A stretch of DNA of 64,000 nucleotides from Tritrichomonas musculus. Lineage: Eukaryota > Parabasalia > Tritrichomonadida > Tritrichomonadidae. The notes under the pieces were generated by a model that saw only the letters and a list, made by a program, of their open reading frames with translations, was not told the DNA's origin and ran no database searches. Location: NCBI GenBank assembly GCA_039105265.1, contig JAPFFF010000009.1:2852001-2916000 (forward strand). The letters run 5' to 3'. The first letter of the stretch is position 1, and each line of letters starts with the position of its first letter. The position numbers and the translations under genes are program-made. Shown here in pieces: positions 55,556 through 64,000 of the stretch.

Positions 55556-56533
55556 ATGAATCTTGATGAACTAATTCTCGACCCAAATGATTTCAAAGAA
55601 GTAAAGCCAATTGGTAGTGGTCAATTTGGTATTGTGAAGTTAGTCAAAAGTAAGAAAGGTAATGAACAATATGCTTTGAAACAAATTCCTGAAGAAACGC
55701 AAGACAGTGATAGCCAAAAACTTTTTATTAGAGAAATTTTGACACTTTATACATTAACTCATCCATGCATTTTAAAAATCAGTGGATTTACTATTCCTAG
55801 CCAAGCTGATAAATCATTTTACATTTTCACTGAGTTTATGCCAAATGGAAATTTAAAAGAAGCATCTGTAAAAGAAAAATCAGGTGAACATCTGCCTAAA
55901 TTCAATGCAACAACGAAAACTATTTGTTTAATTGGAATTTCAGCTGGTATGAAATTTATTCATGAAAAAAAGATAATGCATCGTGATTTAAAGCCTGAAA
56001 ATATATTTTTTGATAAAGACTTTCATCCAAAAATTGCCGATTTTGGATTGGCTCGTTTATGCGAAGGTGTTTCGCAAATAACTTCTAATTTGGGAACACC
56101 TTATTTTATGGCTCCAGAATTGTTTGATGACGGGAAAATTACCGATGCCATTGATGTATATGCTTTTGGAGTTCTTTTATTATCAATGTTTGATCCTGAT
56201 TTCAGATTTGATGCACATAAGCAACCTAAAAATCTATCTCAACTTGTTAGCCATATCAAAAATGGTAAAAGATTTGTTATGCCAAAAAATGTTCCGGAAG
56301 CCTATGTTGATCTAATTAACAGGTGTTGGTCTACAGATCCAAAAGACCGACCAACGTTTAAAGCCATATACGAAGAAGTTACAAAAGATGATAAGTATTT
56401 TATTGATGGCGCCGATAATGATGAAATATTAGAATATATTGATTCAATAAATAATTTTAAGGGTAGGAATAGTGAAAAAAATGAGGAAGAAGATTTAGAA
56501 GAAGAAGATACCAAAGAATTCAACTTTATGTAA
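55556..56533 (+). CDS. Serine/threonine protein kinase (TKL-like)
   Basis: A 325-residue kinase with one catalytic domain at about 12-280. The glycine loop is GSGQFG (20-25), the ATP lysine is Lys42, the catalytic loop HRDLKPEN starts at 142, and DFG starts at 162, followed by GTPYFMAPE. The family landmarks are complete, so activity is expected. The C-terminal part (about 285-325) is a short acidic tail (KNEEEDLEEEDTKEFNFM) with no domain. The sequence around DVYAFGVLLLSMF (residues 199-211) and the terminal NRCWSTDPKDRPTF block resemble TKL-group kinases, a group greatly expanded in trichomonads. There is no signal peptide or membrane segment. Substrates are unknown. Confidence 0.93.
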   Translation: MNLDELILDPNDFKEVKPIGSGQFGIVKLVKSKKGNEQYALKQIPEETQDSDSQKLFIREILTLYTLTHPCILKISGFTIPSQADKSFYIFTEFMPNGNLKEASVKEKSGEHLPKFNATTKTICLIGISAGMKFIHEKKIMHRDLKPENIFFDKDFHPKIADFGLARLCEGVSQITSNLGTPYFMAPELFDDGKITDAIDVYAFGVLLLSMFDPDFRFDAHKQPKNLSQLVSHIKNGKRFVMPKNVPEAYVDLINRCWSTDPKDRPTFKAIYEEVTKDDKYFIDGADNDEILEYIDSINNFKGRNSEKNEEEDLEEEDTKEFNFM

Positions 56534-56815
56534 ACTCCATTTCAATTTATTTTTTTTTTTTTACCAATATTACTTCTTCTTCTTCTTTTCATCATATAAT
56601 ATATAAATATATAATAATAATAAATGAATCGAGCGCATATAATTATTAATTTAAAAAAAATGATATTAAATTATAATATCAAATTGAATATAAAGCAGCT
56701 TTAGTTTTTATCTATTTGCAGCTTTACCATATTATTATCCATTTTGTTAATTTATATAATATAATATCTATATGTACATACAAAAAAAAAAAAAAAATTA
56801 AATACTATGATCAAA

Positions 56816-58198
56816 CTAAGAATCGTTGAAATTTTTTTTCGAATTATCAAAATTAACACGTTTTCCATTTTTTTGAGGCGATTTTGTTGTTTTTCCTTTG
56901 TTTACCGATGGTGAGTTATTCTGAGCTTTATTTGTATTTGGTTTAAATAAGTTGTTATAAAGAGATTTGTCATCCATCATTTGAAGGTCTTCCTTGCAAA
57001 GATCAGCCTCGCCTAGAAGCAGCCAAAATGACGCCCTCATTCTTAATGCCTTATCTGTTTTTCTGATGATCAGCGAAGTTGTGCAGTCATTTAAAGCGTC
57101 TTCCATCTTGGCGAAATGGTACAAAGCAAAAGCTCTATGTAAATACATTTCAGAATCTTTCGGATTTTTTGTAAGGACTTCAGTTGCAAGGTTAACTGCT
57201 TGTTCCCATTTGGATTCTGATATAAGGGTCAATACTTCGGTCGATTCTTTCGACTTAACGGGAGTTCTTGAGCGGTTTTTGCTGGAAGAGCCGCCTTTTG
57301 GACGATAATTTGACGATTTTTGATTAAATTGAGGAGATAACGATGAATTTGAGGAATTTGACGAAGTTAGTAGGTTGGAATTAAGGATAGTTTGGGGATC
57401 ACTTGGAGGTATTCCAAAGAATCCTTCGCCAATTGGAATTAATGGTGGAAGTTTTGATGAAACATTAGTTAATAATGATGATAAGTCGAAAATACGATCA
57501 GGAGTACGAAAATATCGAGTATTTAATTGAATTGTCGGGAAAATGTGAAATCGAAAATTTAATATATCTTTTAGTCTTGACACATTTATGAAGCTTATAT
57601 CAAGAAGAGGAGTCGGGTAATCTTCCTTTGAAGATAATAGGTATAATTCATCAAAAAGATGATATATATGTTTAATGTCTTGAATATTATTAATCAACTG
57701 TTTTTCTATTATTTGAAAAAAATTGAACTCGTTGTCATCATCTTTTAAGATTATTGAAGAAATAAAAGCATAAATTGGTAAAATTCCAACAAAATGAGTC
57801 TGGTGATGTACTTTTTGAACCAAAGAAATAATATTTTTGTATTCGCCTCGACGTAAATAACAACCAAGTAATTTTTTGTATTCGGCTATTTTTTGAGAAT
57901 TATTATTATTATTATTTCCGATATCAGCAGAATTTGAGATGTCTTGTGAAAGTTCAATAAAACGGCGAGGAACTGATTCATAAAGTTTGACTGGATTTTC
58001 AACGAAATATCTAGAGCGAATCATTTTTGGAGTGGGATTTCCAACAGCAAAATAATTCATACTCTGTTCACTAATCGAAACCGCTTGCGTATATGTTAAA
58101 GTTGGTCGTTTATCAGCTAAGTGAAATTTTATAGTATCAAATGACTTTAATGGTGGAGGAAATTGGAGTTTATTAAATTGTTCTATTTCGCTTTTCAT
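56816..58198 (-). CDS. TPR-repeat protein
   Basis: A 460-residue protein. A helical N-terminal half is followed by a low-complexity stretch (Ser/Asn-rich, then GGSSSKNRSRTPVK near residue 305). A TPR region at about 325-410 has the pattern ESKWEQAVNLATEVLTKNPK, SEMYLHRAFALYHFAKMEDA and LRMRASFWLLLGEADLCKED, as two or three tetratricopeptide repeats. The C-terminus is basic. The conserved YLHRAFALY type positions support protein-peptide binding, for instance to chaperone tails or as an assembly adaptor; the partner is not evident. The start is divergent from Sec24, with only 41 bp between them, so they share a very short promoter region. Confidence 0.8.
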   Translation of the reverse strand: MKSEIEQFNKLQFPPPLKSFDTIKFHLADKRPTLTYTQAVSISEQSMNYFAVGNPTPKMIRSRYFVENPVKLYESVPRRFIELSQDISNSADIGNNNNNNSQKIAEYKKLLGCYLRRGEYKNIISLVQKVHHQTHFVGILPIYAFISSIILKDDDNEFNFFQIIEKQLINNIQDIKHIYHLFDELYLLSSKEDYPTPLLDISFINVSRLKDILNFRFHIFPTIQLNTRYFRTPDRIFDLSSLLTNVSSKLPPLIPIGEGFFGIPPSDPQTILNSNLLTSSNSSNSSLSPQFNQKSSNYRPKGGSSSKNRSRTPVKSKESTEVLTLISESKWEQAVNLATEVLTKNPKDSEMYLHRAFALYHFAKMEDALNDCTTSLIIRKTDKALRMRASFWLLLGEADLCKEDLQMMDDKSLYNNLFKPNTNKAQNNSPSVNKGKTTKSPQKNGKRVNFDNSKKNFNDS

Positions 58199-58239
58199 TT
58201 AATGAATTTACCTAAAAATTTAACCTTGATTAATGTCAA

Positions 58240-60744
58240 ATGAGCGAATATGAAGATGTTGATGATGAGCCAATATTAAATCCAATTAGTCAAATAAATG
58301 CTATTCAAGAGGCAAATCATACACCTAACGCACCAAAAATCAGTCAATTGTATGATCCTGTAAATCCTGAGATTTCTCCAGAAGATTCAAACCCTTGGAC
58401 CAGTCCTTCTTTATCATTATATGCTGAATCTAATTCTAGTTCGGTAAAATCAAGTAAAACGCTAAATGTTGATTTTTTTAACCCAAATCAAACAAAAGAT
58501 ACCTTATTGCCTTTATACATAAGGCCAGTTTCTACTTTTTTCCCAGTTTCAAGTGCCACGCGTCAACTTACAAATATTCCATGTGCATTGATTATTACTC
58601 CTGGTCTTGTTGATCAGAATCGTGTTCCTATTACTGATTTATCAAATTCATCTCTCATTCGCTGTCCACGATGTGCAGCTCATATTAATCCTTATTGTGA
58701 CATATCAGCTGATGGAAAACATTGGAAATGTGCAATATGTAGTAATGATACAATATTTTTATCTGGGAATGTTCATGTTGCAAATGTGCCTAAAAAAGAA
58801 TCTTCGCAAATATATTCGCCTTTAAATCCCAAAAAAAAAGAAATTAAAACGATTGCTGATTTATATTCTCAAGGGTCCTCTGATTTCCGCGATTCTTTAA
58901 TAAGCCACGAAGACCGATTAGAAATATCATCTCCTGTTGTTGATATAATTGCCCCACAAAATTATAATGTTCACAAAAAAGCAGGACCTAGTTTTTTATT
59001 TATTTTTGATTTATCTTACAATTCGATCGCTCATAGCTTTGCTCAAATAGCAGCCTCGTCAGTCTTATCTATCGTTAATGAAATATCTGACGATACCTAC
59101 ATTTCGCTTATAACAATTGACGATAAACTCACTATATTTGATTTTAAAAAAAATAATCGAACAACATATCCAGAATTAGAGCCAGAAATACTGAAAGATG
59201 AACTTACAACGCATGTTTGCAAATTAAAAGATGAATCAGGATGTTGCAAAAATCGATTCATTTCTGTTCTGAAGGAAATTCAAAATATTAAAATTGATAT
59301 ATCAAAAGCATCCAAACGAAAAGTCAAAAGTGGAAATTGTATTGGATCTGCCTTCGAAGTTGTTCCACATATCTTAAAAGACATTGGTGGTATCGTGATG
59401 GCCTTCATTTTTGGCACTTGTGATGTTGGTCCAAGAGCTGTTAGTGAACGATCAAAAGATGAAATGGTTAATGAAAATATATTATTACATATGCCGAAAA
59501 CTGATAAGTCTGCTTTTTATGGTGGTATCGCTAGACTATATGCTCGATCAATGATATCATTACATCTTTTTGCGGCTTCCAAAGAAAAAGAATTTATTGA
59601 TCTCCCTGTTATTGGTATTCCGTGTGGTTTAACTGGTGGTCGTTGTCATTTTTTCGGTGGTTTTGATCCTTTATTTCATTTTTCTGAGATTCATCGCGAA
59701 ATATACAGAACATTAACTACGAAATATTTTTGGGATGCTACACTTCGACTTCGAAATAGTAGTAGTTTGACAATAGGAAGAATTCATGCGAACTGTCAAA
59801 TTGCTAGTCAAAATACGATTTCACTTCCAGTAATAGCAGCAGAAGATTCCTTTGTTTTTGAATTTGCATTACATATGCACATTACAACAGATACACTTCC
59901 ATTTCAATTTGAGTTAGAATGGAATGATGATAATCGAAGAAGAATGATTCGAGTTTTCACTTTTTCTTTGCCAGTAACTGATGATCCGCTTCGTATATTA
60001 AAGCATGTTGATGAATCAGCCTTGATTACGGTACTTATGAAAAGAACAATATCATCAATCCTTTCAAATGGAGTAACAATGGCAAAGCAATTTTTTATTG
60101 AAGAAGCAGTTAAAATTATATGTGTTACATCTGGTGCTCCTTTACTATCAAAAAATGGCGTTGTCTCAAATCGTCAAATTAATATTCGACTTTTCCCAAA
60201 TCTTAAAAGCTTTTCAAAAATGGCATTTGCTTTAATACAGAGTTCTTACTTTTCATTAAATTTCCCCAATGGGCCTGATGGTAGATTTTCTCAAATACTT
60301 CAAATGAGATCAATTGGTATTGTTGATTTAATTCTTTTTATATATCCAAGATTACTAACAGTGGACAATGAAATATTACCTCTTTGTAAAAAATCTTTGG
60401 ATAAATATAAAGAAAGCTTACCTGATCCAAATAATTATATTTTAATTGTTCACTCATGTAATGCTATTTTTATTTGGGCAAAATCACGAGATGTGTTGGT
60501 TAATGAATTATCAAGTACATCTGATCCTAATGTAATTGATCACAGTGGTGTAATTGACGTTGATAAAATAACAAGTCAAAAATTGAAGGATTTGATTCAT
60601 TCTTGTTGGATTATAAGTCGAAAATATTTACTTTCCTTTGCTATTTATGGTGATGACATAATTGAATCCCTTTTAATTGAAGAATCACTCTCTTCTGGTT
60701 TCACTTATGCATCTTATATTCAATCTTTAATGAAGAAAGCTTGA
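58240..60744 (+). CDS. SEC24: Sec24-family COPII coat protein
   Basis: An 834-residue COPII cargo adaptor. A disordered N-terminal 95 residues leads to the beta-barrel/Zn region, where Cys142, Cys145, Cys164 and Cys167 form the Zn finger (CPRC...CAIC). The trunk starts near 245 with the Sec23/24 pattern PSFLFIFDLSYNSI. The helical domain and a C-terminal gelsolin-like domain follow (LIVHSCNAIFIWAKSRDV near 735-750). Sec24 selects cargo for export from the ER together with Sec23, Sar1 and Sec13/31. Family identity is clear; it is a little shorter than yeast Sec24. The start at 58240 lies only 41 bp from the divergent TPR gene, and no other start is possible without overlap. Confidence 0.93.
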   Translation: MSEYEDVDDEPILNPISQINAIQEANHTPNAPKISQLYDPVNPEISPEDSNPWTSPSLSLYAESNSSSVKSSKTLNVDFFNPNQTKDTLLPLYIRPVSTFFPVSSATRQLTNIPCALIITPGLVDQNRVPITDLSNSSLIRCPRCAAHINPYCDISADGKHWKCAICSNDTIFLSGNVHVANVPKKESSQIYSPLNPKKKEIKTIADLYSQGSSDFRDSLISHEDRLEISSPVVDIIAPQNYNVHKKAGPSFLFIFDLSYNSIAHSFAQIAASSVLSIVNEISDDTYISLITIDDKLTIFDFKKNNRTTYPELEPEILKDELTTHVCKLKDESGCCKNRFISVLKEIQNIKIDISKASKRKVKSGNCIGSAFEVVPHILKDIGGIVMAFIFGTCDVGPRAVSERSKDEMVNENILLHMPKTDKSAFYGGIARLYARSMISLHLFAASKEKEFIDLPVIGIPCGLTGGRCHFFGGFDPLFHFSEIHREIYRTLTTKYFWDATLRLRNSSSLTIGRIHANCQIASQNTISLPVIAAEDSFVFEFALHMHITTDTLPFQFELEWNDDNRRRMIRVFTFSLPVTDDPLRILKHVDESALITVLMKRTISSILSNGVTMAKQFFIEEAVKIICVTSGAPLLSKNGVVSNRQINIRLFPNLKSFSKMAFALIQSSYFSLNFPNGPDGRFSQILQMRSIGIVDLILFIYPRLLTVDNEILPLCKKSLDKYKESLPDPNNYILIVHSCNAIFIWAKSRDVLVNELSSTSDPNVIDHSGVIDVDKITSQKLKDLIHSCWIISRKYLLSFAIYGDDIIESLLIEESLSSGFTYASYIQSLMKKA

Positions 60745-61243
60745 TTCTTCTGTCTGTATTTTATTTAGTTTTACTATATATACAAATAAACAAAATTCTA
60801 TCTTTCGACATTTTTTTTATTTCTTTAAAACTCATTTTTTACAGATTTTAACAAATGCTAATTAATATATCATTAATTCATTTATCTTGAAAATAAAAAA
60901 AAGAAGAAGAAAAGGCAAAGAATTAAAGGATTTATGATGTCTAAAATTAGTTTTTTTTTGAAAAATAAAAAAGTGAGATAATTAAATATTATTTTAAGAA
61001 TTTATTTGTTATATTAAAGAATGATTCTTCTTATTGGTGGTCTTTCTTTATTATAATATATAAAGCATGATATTTGAAAATATTATTCCAATTTGTTAAT
61101 CTAAAAGCAATAACAAAAAGCATTTTGTTCAACTAGATAAATTAAATTGTTTATAAGATACCACATTCATTTATTTAAGATTATAATTTTTCTTTTTCTT
61201 TTTTTTTTTTTTTTTTAACCAATTTCTAAAAATACTAGTTAAT
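60745..61243. other. Convergent intergenic region with a T run
   Basis: About 500 bp of AT-rich sequence between convergent genes, with a run of T from about 61199 to 61216 near the 3' end of the minus-strand gene. No gene or RNA is seen. Confidence 0.6.
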
Positions 61244-62653
61244 TTATTGAGTGCTTTTTTCTTTCTTGATGTTTTCCATAACTCTTGTGATAGAATCTTC
61301 AACACGAGGGATCTTATCTGCACCAAATTTCTCAATCATTCTTTGAGGGATAACGTAAGCTGCGCTATTTCCCATTTCTTTTGACTGTTGTTGTGTTAAT
61401 TGAACTTCATTAATCTGTATTGAATCGTCGACAATTTTCTTGTAAGCACGAAGTAAATCTCCATTTGATGAAGTGCCTCTGCAAACCCAGTTAACATGTC
61501 CTGTTTCGTGATCATTGATCATATCAAGGGCAAGTGGAACTAAGTCATCTAAAACAGTCATTGATGTTTTGATACTGTTGATTTTCTGAAATTTGAGAAG
61601 TTTTCCAATAAGTGATGATGAAGTGACTTTGTGATCAAATGGGAAAAGAGCTCGTAAATTGAGAACGTTTTTAATTGCTCCTGTTTCGTTAAGTAATTTT
61701 TCAAGATAAACACGCATTTGATAGTAATAGTTGCATTCATGATTAGCTTTGTCTGATTCAATATATCCATGTTGTTCATCACCAAGTTGGTGTTGCTCGT
61801 CGTAATGATAAAAGCCAGCAGTACCAATCAATGTAAGATGGATTCCTAATCTCTCACATATTCCAGCTATTGCAAGTTGGCAAGTGACATTTGCATCAAG
61901 GGTTTCAAGATGATGGTCTTCACACCATTTTGTATTTGGGCGGGTTCCTACACCAGCAGCAATAATAACGCCTACTGTTGGTCTTATTTCCATTAATTCA
62001 TTTCTAATTGCCTCATGTTGCTGAAGTCTAGATCGAATTCTGTACCAAGTCAAACCTCTTCGTTCAATTTCTCTAACAAAAGAAGAGCCAATCATACCAG
62101 TAGATCCCATAATGGCATATGCTGGTCTTTCTTTTACAGAAAGTCCTTTCTGAGGATGTGATGAAGATTCTGATTGGACAAGTGGTTTTTCACTTTCAGG
62201 CCAATTTATATTGAGTTTTGGATCATCAATAGTGTAATGAACTTCGTTTTCAATGCCTATAGTCCTTACAATATCAAAAACTGTATTATCTTCAAGTGAA
62301 AGAAAGGCGTGAATGCAGTTGGATGGAATACGAAGTATCATGCCTGGGATAAATTCTAATGTATCTCTGGTTGAAGGATTTTGTAAATCGATTAAAATAA
62401 CAAATAATTTTCCTCTAATTAAATACATATATTCTTCACCACTATGTGAAACCGGACCATAAACGACATGTCTTGGTGGATAAAAGCCAAGAATTTGTGA
62501 AACAGAGCATGTTGTGCGTAATTTCAGAATATGAAAAGATTCGTACAACGTTCCACGAAGGTCAGGGTATACTGGTGACTTGATGAGTTCAGCTTCAGGA
62601 ACATTGAGTTTTTCGACTTCAAATTGGCGTACAACACTTGATGGAACAGACAT
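61244..62653 (-). CDS. Fused RmlC-RmlD-like protein (nucleotide-rhamnose epimerase/reductase)
   Basis: A 469-residue fusion. Residues 10-160 resemble the RmlC cupin epimerase: YPDLRGTLYESF matches the family's DxRGxFYESF, then SHSGEEYMYLIRGKLFVILI, and LRIPSNCIHAFLSLED matches the IPxGFAHGFxxLxD block. Residues 178-460 are an SDR-type reductase like RmlD or plant NRS/ER, with the nucleotide loop GSTGMIGSSF. The catalytic YxxxK of the family reads YYYQMR, giving YxxxR. Together the two activities convert a nucleotide 4-keto-6-deoxyhexose to a nucleotide-L-rhamnose. Trichomonad surface lipophosphoglycan is reported to contain rhamnose, which supports the role. No signal peptide, so it is cytosolic. 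No 4,6-dehydratase is in the window. Start at 62653. Confidence 0.82.
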   Translation of the reverse strand: MSVPSSVVRQFEVEKLNVPEAELIKSPVYPDLRGTLYESFHILKLRTTCSVSQILGFYPPRHVVYGPVSHSGEEYMYLIRGKLFVILIDLQNPSTRDTLEFIPGMILRIPSNCIHAFLSLEDNTVFDIVRTIGIENEVHYTIDDPKLNINWPESEKPLVQSESSSHPQKGLSVKERPAYAIMGSTGMIGSSFVREIERRGLTWYRIRSRLQQHEAIRNELMEIRPTVGVIIAAGVGTRPNTKWCEDHHLETLDANVTCQLAIAGICERLGIHLTLIGTAGFYHYDEQHQLGDEQHGYIESDKANHECNYYYQMRVYLEKLLNETGAIKNVLNLRALFPFDHKVTSSSLIGKLLKFQKINSIKTSMTVLDDLVPLALDMINDHETGHVNWVCRGTSSNGDLLRAYKKIVDDSIQINEVQLTQQQSKEMGNSAAYVIPQRMIEKFGADKIPRVEDSITRVMENIKKEKSTQ

Positions 62654-62845
62654 TTGTAATGAATTTAATTTAAAAAAAACTTCTCAAAATCTATTTTTCG
62701 TGAGAGTATATTTGGCTATTTAACTTTTTGAATATGTTTTTGGTAAATGCTAAATATTAGATATATCTCTGAATTAGAAAGAAAAAATTAATAAATATTA
62801 ATCGCACTAATTTTAGTTTAACAAAGTAAAAAATATGTTTTAAAT

Positions 62846-63388
62846 TCAAACAATGCAAGGCTTATTTATGGCATGAATTCTATGGCAATTAGGGCATTCA
62901 ATAAAAAGTCTGTTTGATGGATCTTTTGTGATATGATTAAAGCAAAAATCTGATTGGCCAAGAGCAACATTTGAACATGTTTCAACTTTGCAAATTCTTG
63001 GCAAGCTATTATCATAAGAATAAAAAGAAGATTTCCATTTATGTCTTTTTTTCATAATTTCGAGTATATCTTGGCTGACTTCTGATTTTTCTACAGAATT
63101 TTTAATTTGTTTTTTATTAATTTCAATCAAATGTCGAATTGTTTCTTCTCTTGCATTCTTCTCGAGTTCATTCAAATAGTGTTTCCTGTTTCTCATTAAT
63201 TTTGCTGCAATAATTGGCATGTCAGCTTCCATATCAGGAACTTCATAAAAGCATCCCTCGCTTAATTCATTTTGAGTTTTATGAAGCACGGGATTTTCGA
63301 TTGCAATTTCAAATTTTTCAGGTGGGTCTAATAATGCTGAGGAATTTTTAATTTTTTTAAAAACATCTTTGTTTTTCTTGTTTTTCAT
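62846..63388 (-). CDS. Small C-terminal zinc-finger protein (KANSL2/zf-C3Hc3H-like)
   Basis: A 180-residue protein with a helical, charged N-terminal half and a C-terminal Cys/His block: ICKVETCSNVALGQSDFCFN, then H, then IECPNCHRIHAINKPC. The arrangement CxxxxCxx...CxxxH followed by a CxxC-x-C cluster resembles the C3Hc3H finger of KANSL2 and INO80D-type chromatin subunits, where the finger is duplicated; only one is present here. If so it would be a nuclear histone-acetyltransferase or remodeller subunit. I choose the ATG at 63388 (MKNKKNKDVF). A Met at 63427 would add a hydrophobic lead and leave only 47 bp to the upstream 14-3-3 gene. Confidence 0.65.
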   Translation of the reverse strand: MKNKKNKDVFKKIKNSSALLDPPEKFEIAIENPVLHKTQNELSEGCFYEVPDMEADMPIIAAKLMRNRKHYLNELEKNAREETIRHLIEINKKQIKNSVEKSEVSQDILEIMKKRHKWKSSFYSYDNSLPRICKVETCSNVALGQSDFCFNHITKDPSNRLFIECPNCHRIHAINKPCIV

Positions 63389-63474
63389 AACAAAAAATAT
63401 TGAAATAATGGCCATATATGTAGTCAAAAAGTTTGAGTGTAAATAACATTTACTAACAACAAATATAAAAACAC

Positions 63475-64000
63475 TTAACCATGTGGCTCAGCTTCTGTTT
63501 TTTCGTCCTTCCACATTGAAATATTATCACGAAGAAGTTGTAAAATCATTGTTGCTTCTGTATATTCTTGTTCATCAAGTTCTTCTAAATATCGAGTAGC
63601 TTCGTTGAATGAAACATCAGCTCTGTCAATTGCTTCATCTTTCATACCAAGTATCTCGTACTGAAAAACGCAGAAATTAAGAATTAAACCGAGATAAACT
63701 GGGTCAGCCATTTTCATCTCATCACCTACTGACTTCATAGCCATTTCATAGCTTGCTCTTGCACGTCCTGAGTTTAGATCATCATCTGCTGACAGCTCAG
63801 CCATATATCTGTAATAATCTCCTTTTAATTTGTGGTAAAAAACAATAGTTTGGGCTTCAGAAGTAACTGGGAGAAGTGTTGAATCTATGAGTTGAAGGAA
63901 GCTATTGCAACCTTTTGTTATTTCGTCTTTAAGCGATTTTTGAATATCATCAAGCTGTTTAACAACATCAAGATCGCCCTTCTTTTCATATGCGATTATT
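63475..64000 (-). CDS. 14-3-3 protein, 3' part (partial, runs off the window)
   Basis: The coding end of a 14-3-3 gene. The frame is open without a stop to the right edge. From the edge the translation reads IIAYEKKGDLDVVKQLDDIQ and continues through TIVFYHKLKGDYYRYMAEL, matching the 14-3-3 KGDYYRYLAE helix. Further on come LGLILNFCVFQYEILGM (family LGLALNFSVFYYEI) and ILQLLRDNISMWKDE (family LLRDNLTLW). An ATG at 63804 lies inside the conserved domain and is not the true start. 14-3-3 proteins are dimeric phosphoserine/phosphothreonine adaptors of signalling. The short acidic tail ends EAEPHG. About 175 residues are visible. Confidence 0.95.
   Translation of the reverse strand, partial: IIAYEKKGDLDVVKQLDDIQKSLKDEITKGCNSFLQLIDSTLLPVTSEAQTIVFYHKLKGDYYRYMAELSADDDLNSGRARASYEMAMKSVGDEMKMADPVYLGLILNFCVFQYEILGMKDEAIDRADVSFNEATRYLEELDEQEYTEATMILQLLRDNISMWKDEKTEAEPHG

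Noticed and set aside
1-64000. tRNA, rRNA, CRISPR arrays, riboswitches and bacterial ribosome-binding sites
   Set aside because: I looked in the longer gaps for cloverleaf-like or conserved blocks and saw none; bacterial features are not expected in this eukaryotic DNA.
1-64000. Spliceosomal introns in the genes
   Set aside because: I found GTATGT-like words only by chance and no ACTAACACACAG-type branch/acceptor; every recognised gene reads through without needing an intron.

Overview
The window looks like nuclear DNA of a parabasalid protist, most likely Tritrichomonas foetus or a close relative of Trichomonas. This is inferred from about 70% A+T, eukaryotic genes that are all single uninterrupted reading frames, short intergenic spaces with many divergent gene pairs, a Maverick/Polinton-type packaging-ATPase fossil at the left edge, and families typical of trichomonads (CARMIL-like LRR proteins, large secreted Asn-rich membrane proteins, compact Rabs). 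I saw no tRNA, rRNA, CRISPR or bacterial-type signal. I found no intron with the trichomonad branch/acceptor pattern.

Layout. 1-2.35 kb: a worn Polinton/Maverick fragment, then two small tandem-repeat arrays. 2.6-12.5 kb: a short LRR protein, eIF4E, a CHD-type chromatin remodeller, cyanase, a RhoGAP protein and a centrin/calmodulin-like EF-hand protein. 12.6-18 kb: the most striking gene, a Cdc48/p97-like N domain and single AAA module fused to a tail of about 1,300 residues carrying about 56 DPF, 7 NPF and several DLF motifs, the peptide language of clathrin/AP-2/EH endocytic adaptors. 18.3-26.3 kb: an ARM-like protein, a Cdc20/Cdh1-type WD40 protein, an unknown protein, a Rab GTPase and an LRRC9-like LRR protein. 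27-39.2 kb: a type I membrane glycoprotein, a histidine acid phosphatase, a CARMIL-like LRR protein, a half-length EMC1-like protein and glucosidase II alpha. 39.4 kb holds a possible small inverted-repeat element. 39.7-50 kb: a two-RRM protein, two small unknowns, a divergent PMT-like multi-spanning protein, a membrane-anchored RhoGEF-Kelch protein and eIF4G. 50.4-64 kb: a FAM228-like protein, a decayed gene remnant, a coiled-coil protein, ribosomal protein S18 (uS13), a degenerate ALG5-like GT2 protein, a protein kinase, a TPR protein, Sec24, an RmlC-RmlD fusion (nucleotide-rhamnose synthesis), a small zinc-finger protein and the 3' part of a 14-3-3 gene running off the right edge.

Connections. 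Genes for cap-dependent translation (eIF4E, and eIF4G with a visible YxxxxLL 4E-binding motif), ER folding and export (glucosidase II, EMC1-like, Sec24) and Rho signalling (RhoGAP, RhoGEF, CARMIL-like) share the window. There is no reason to think they form operons; each gene probably has its own promoter, several of them in divergent spacers of about 40-125 bp.
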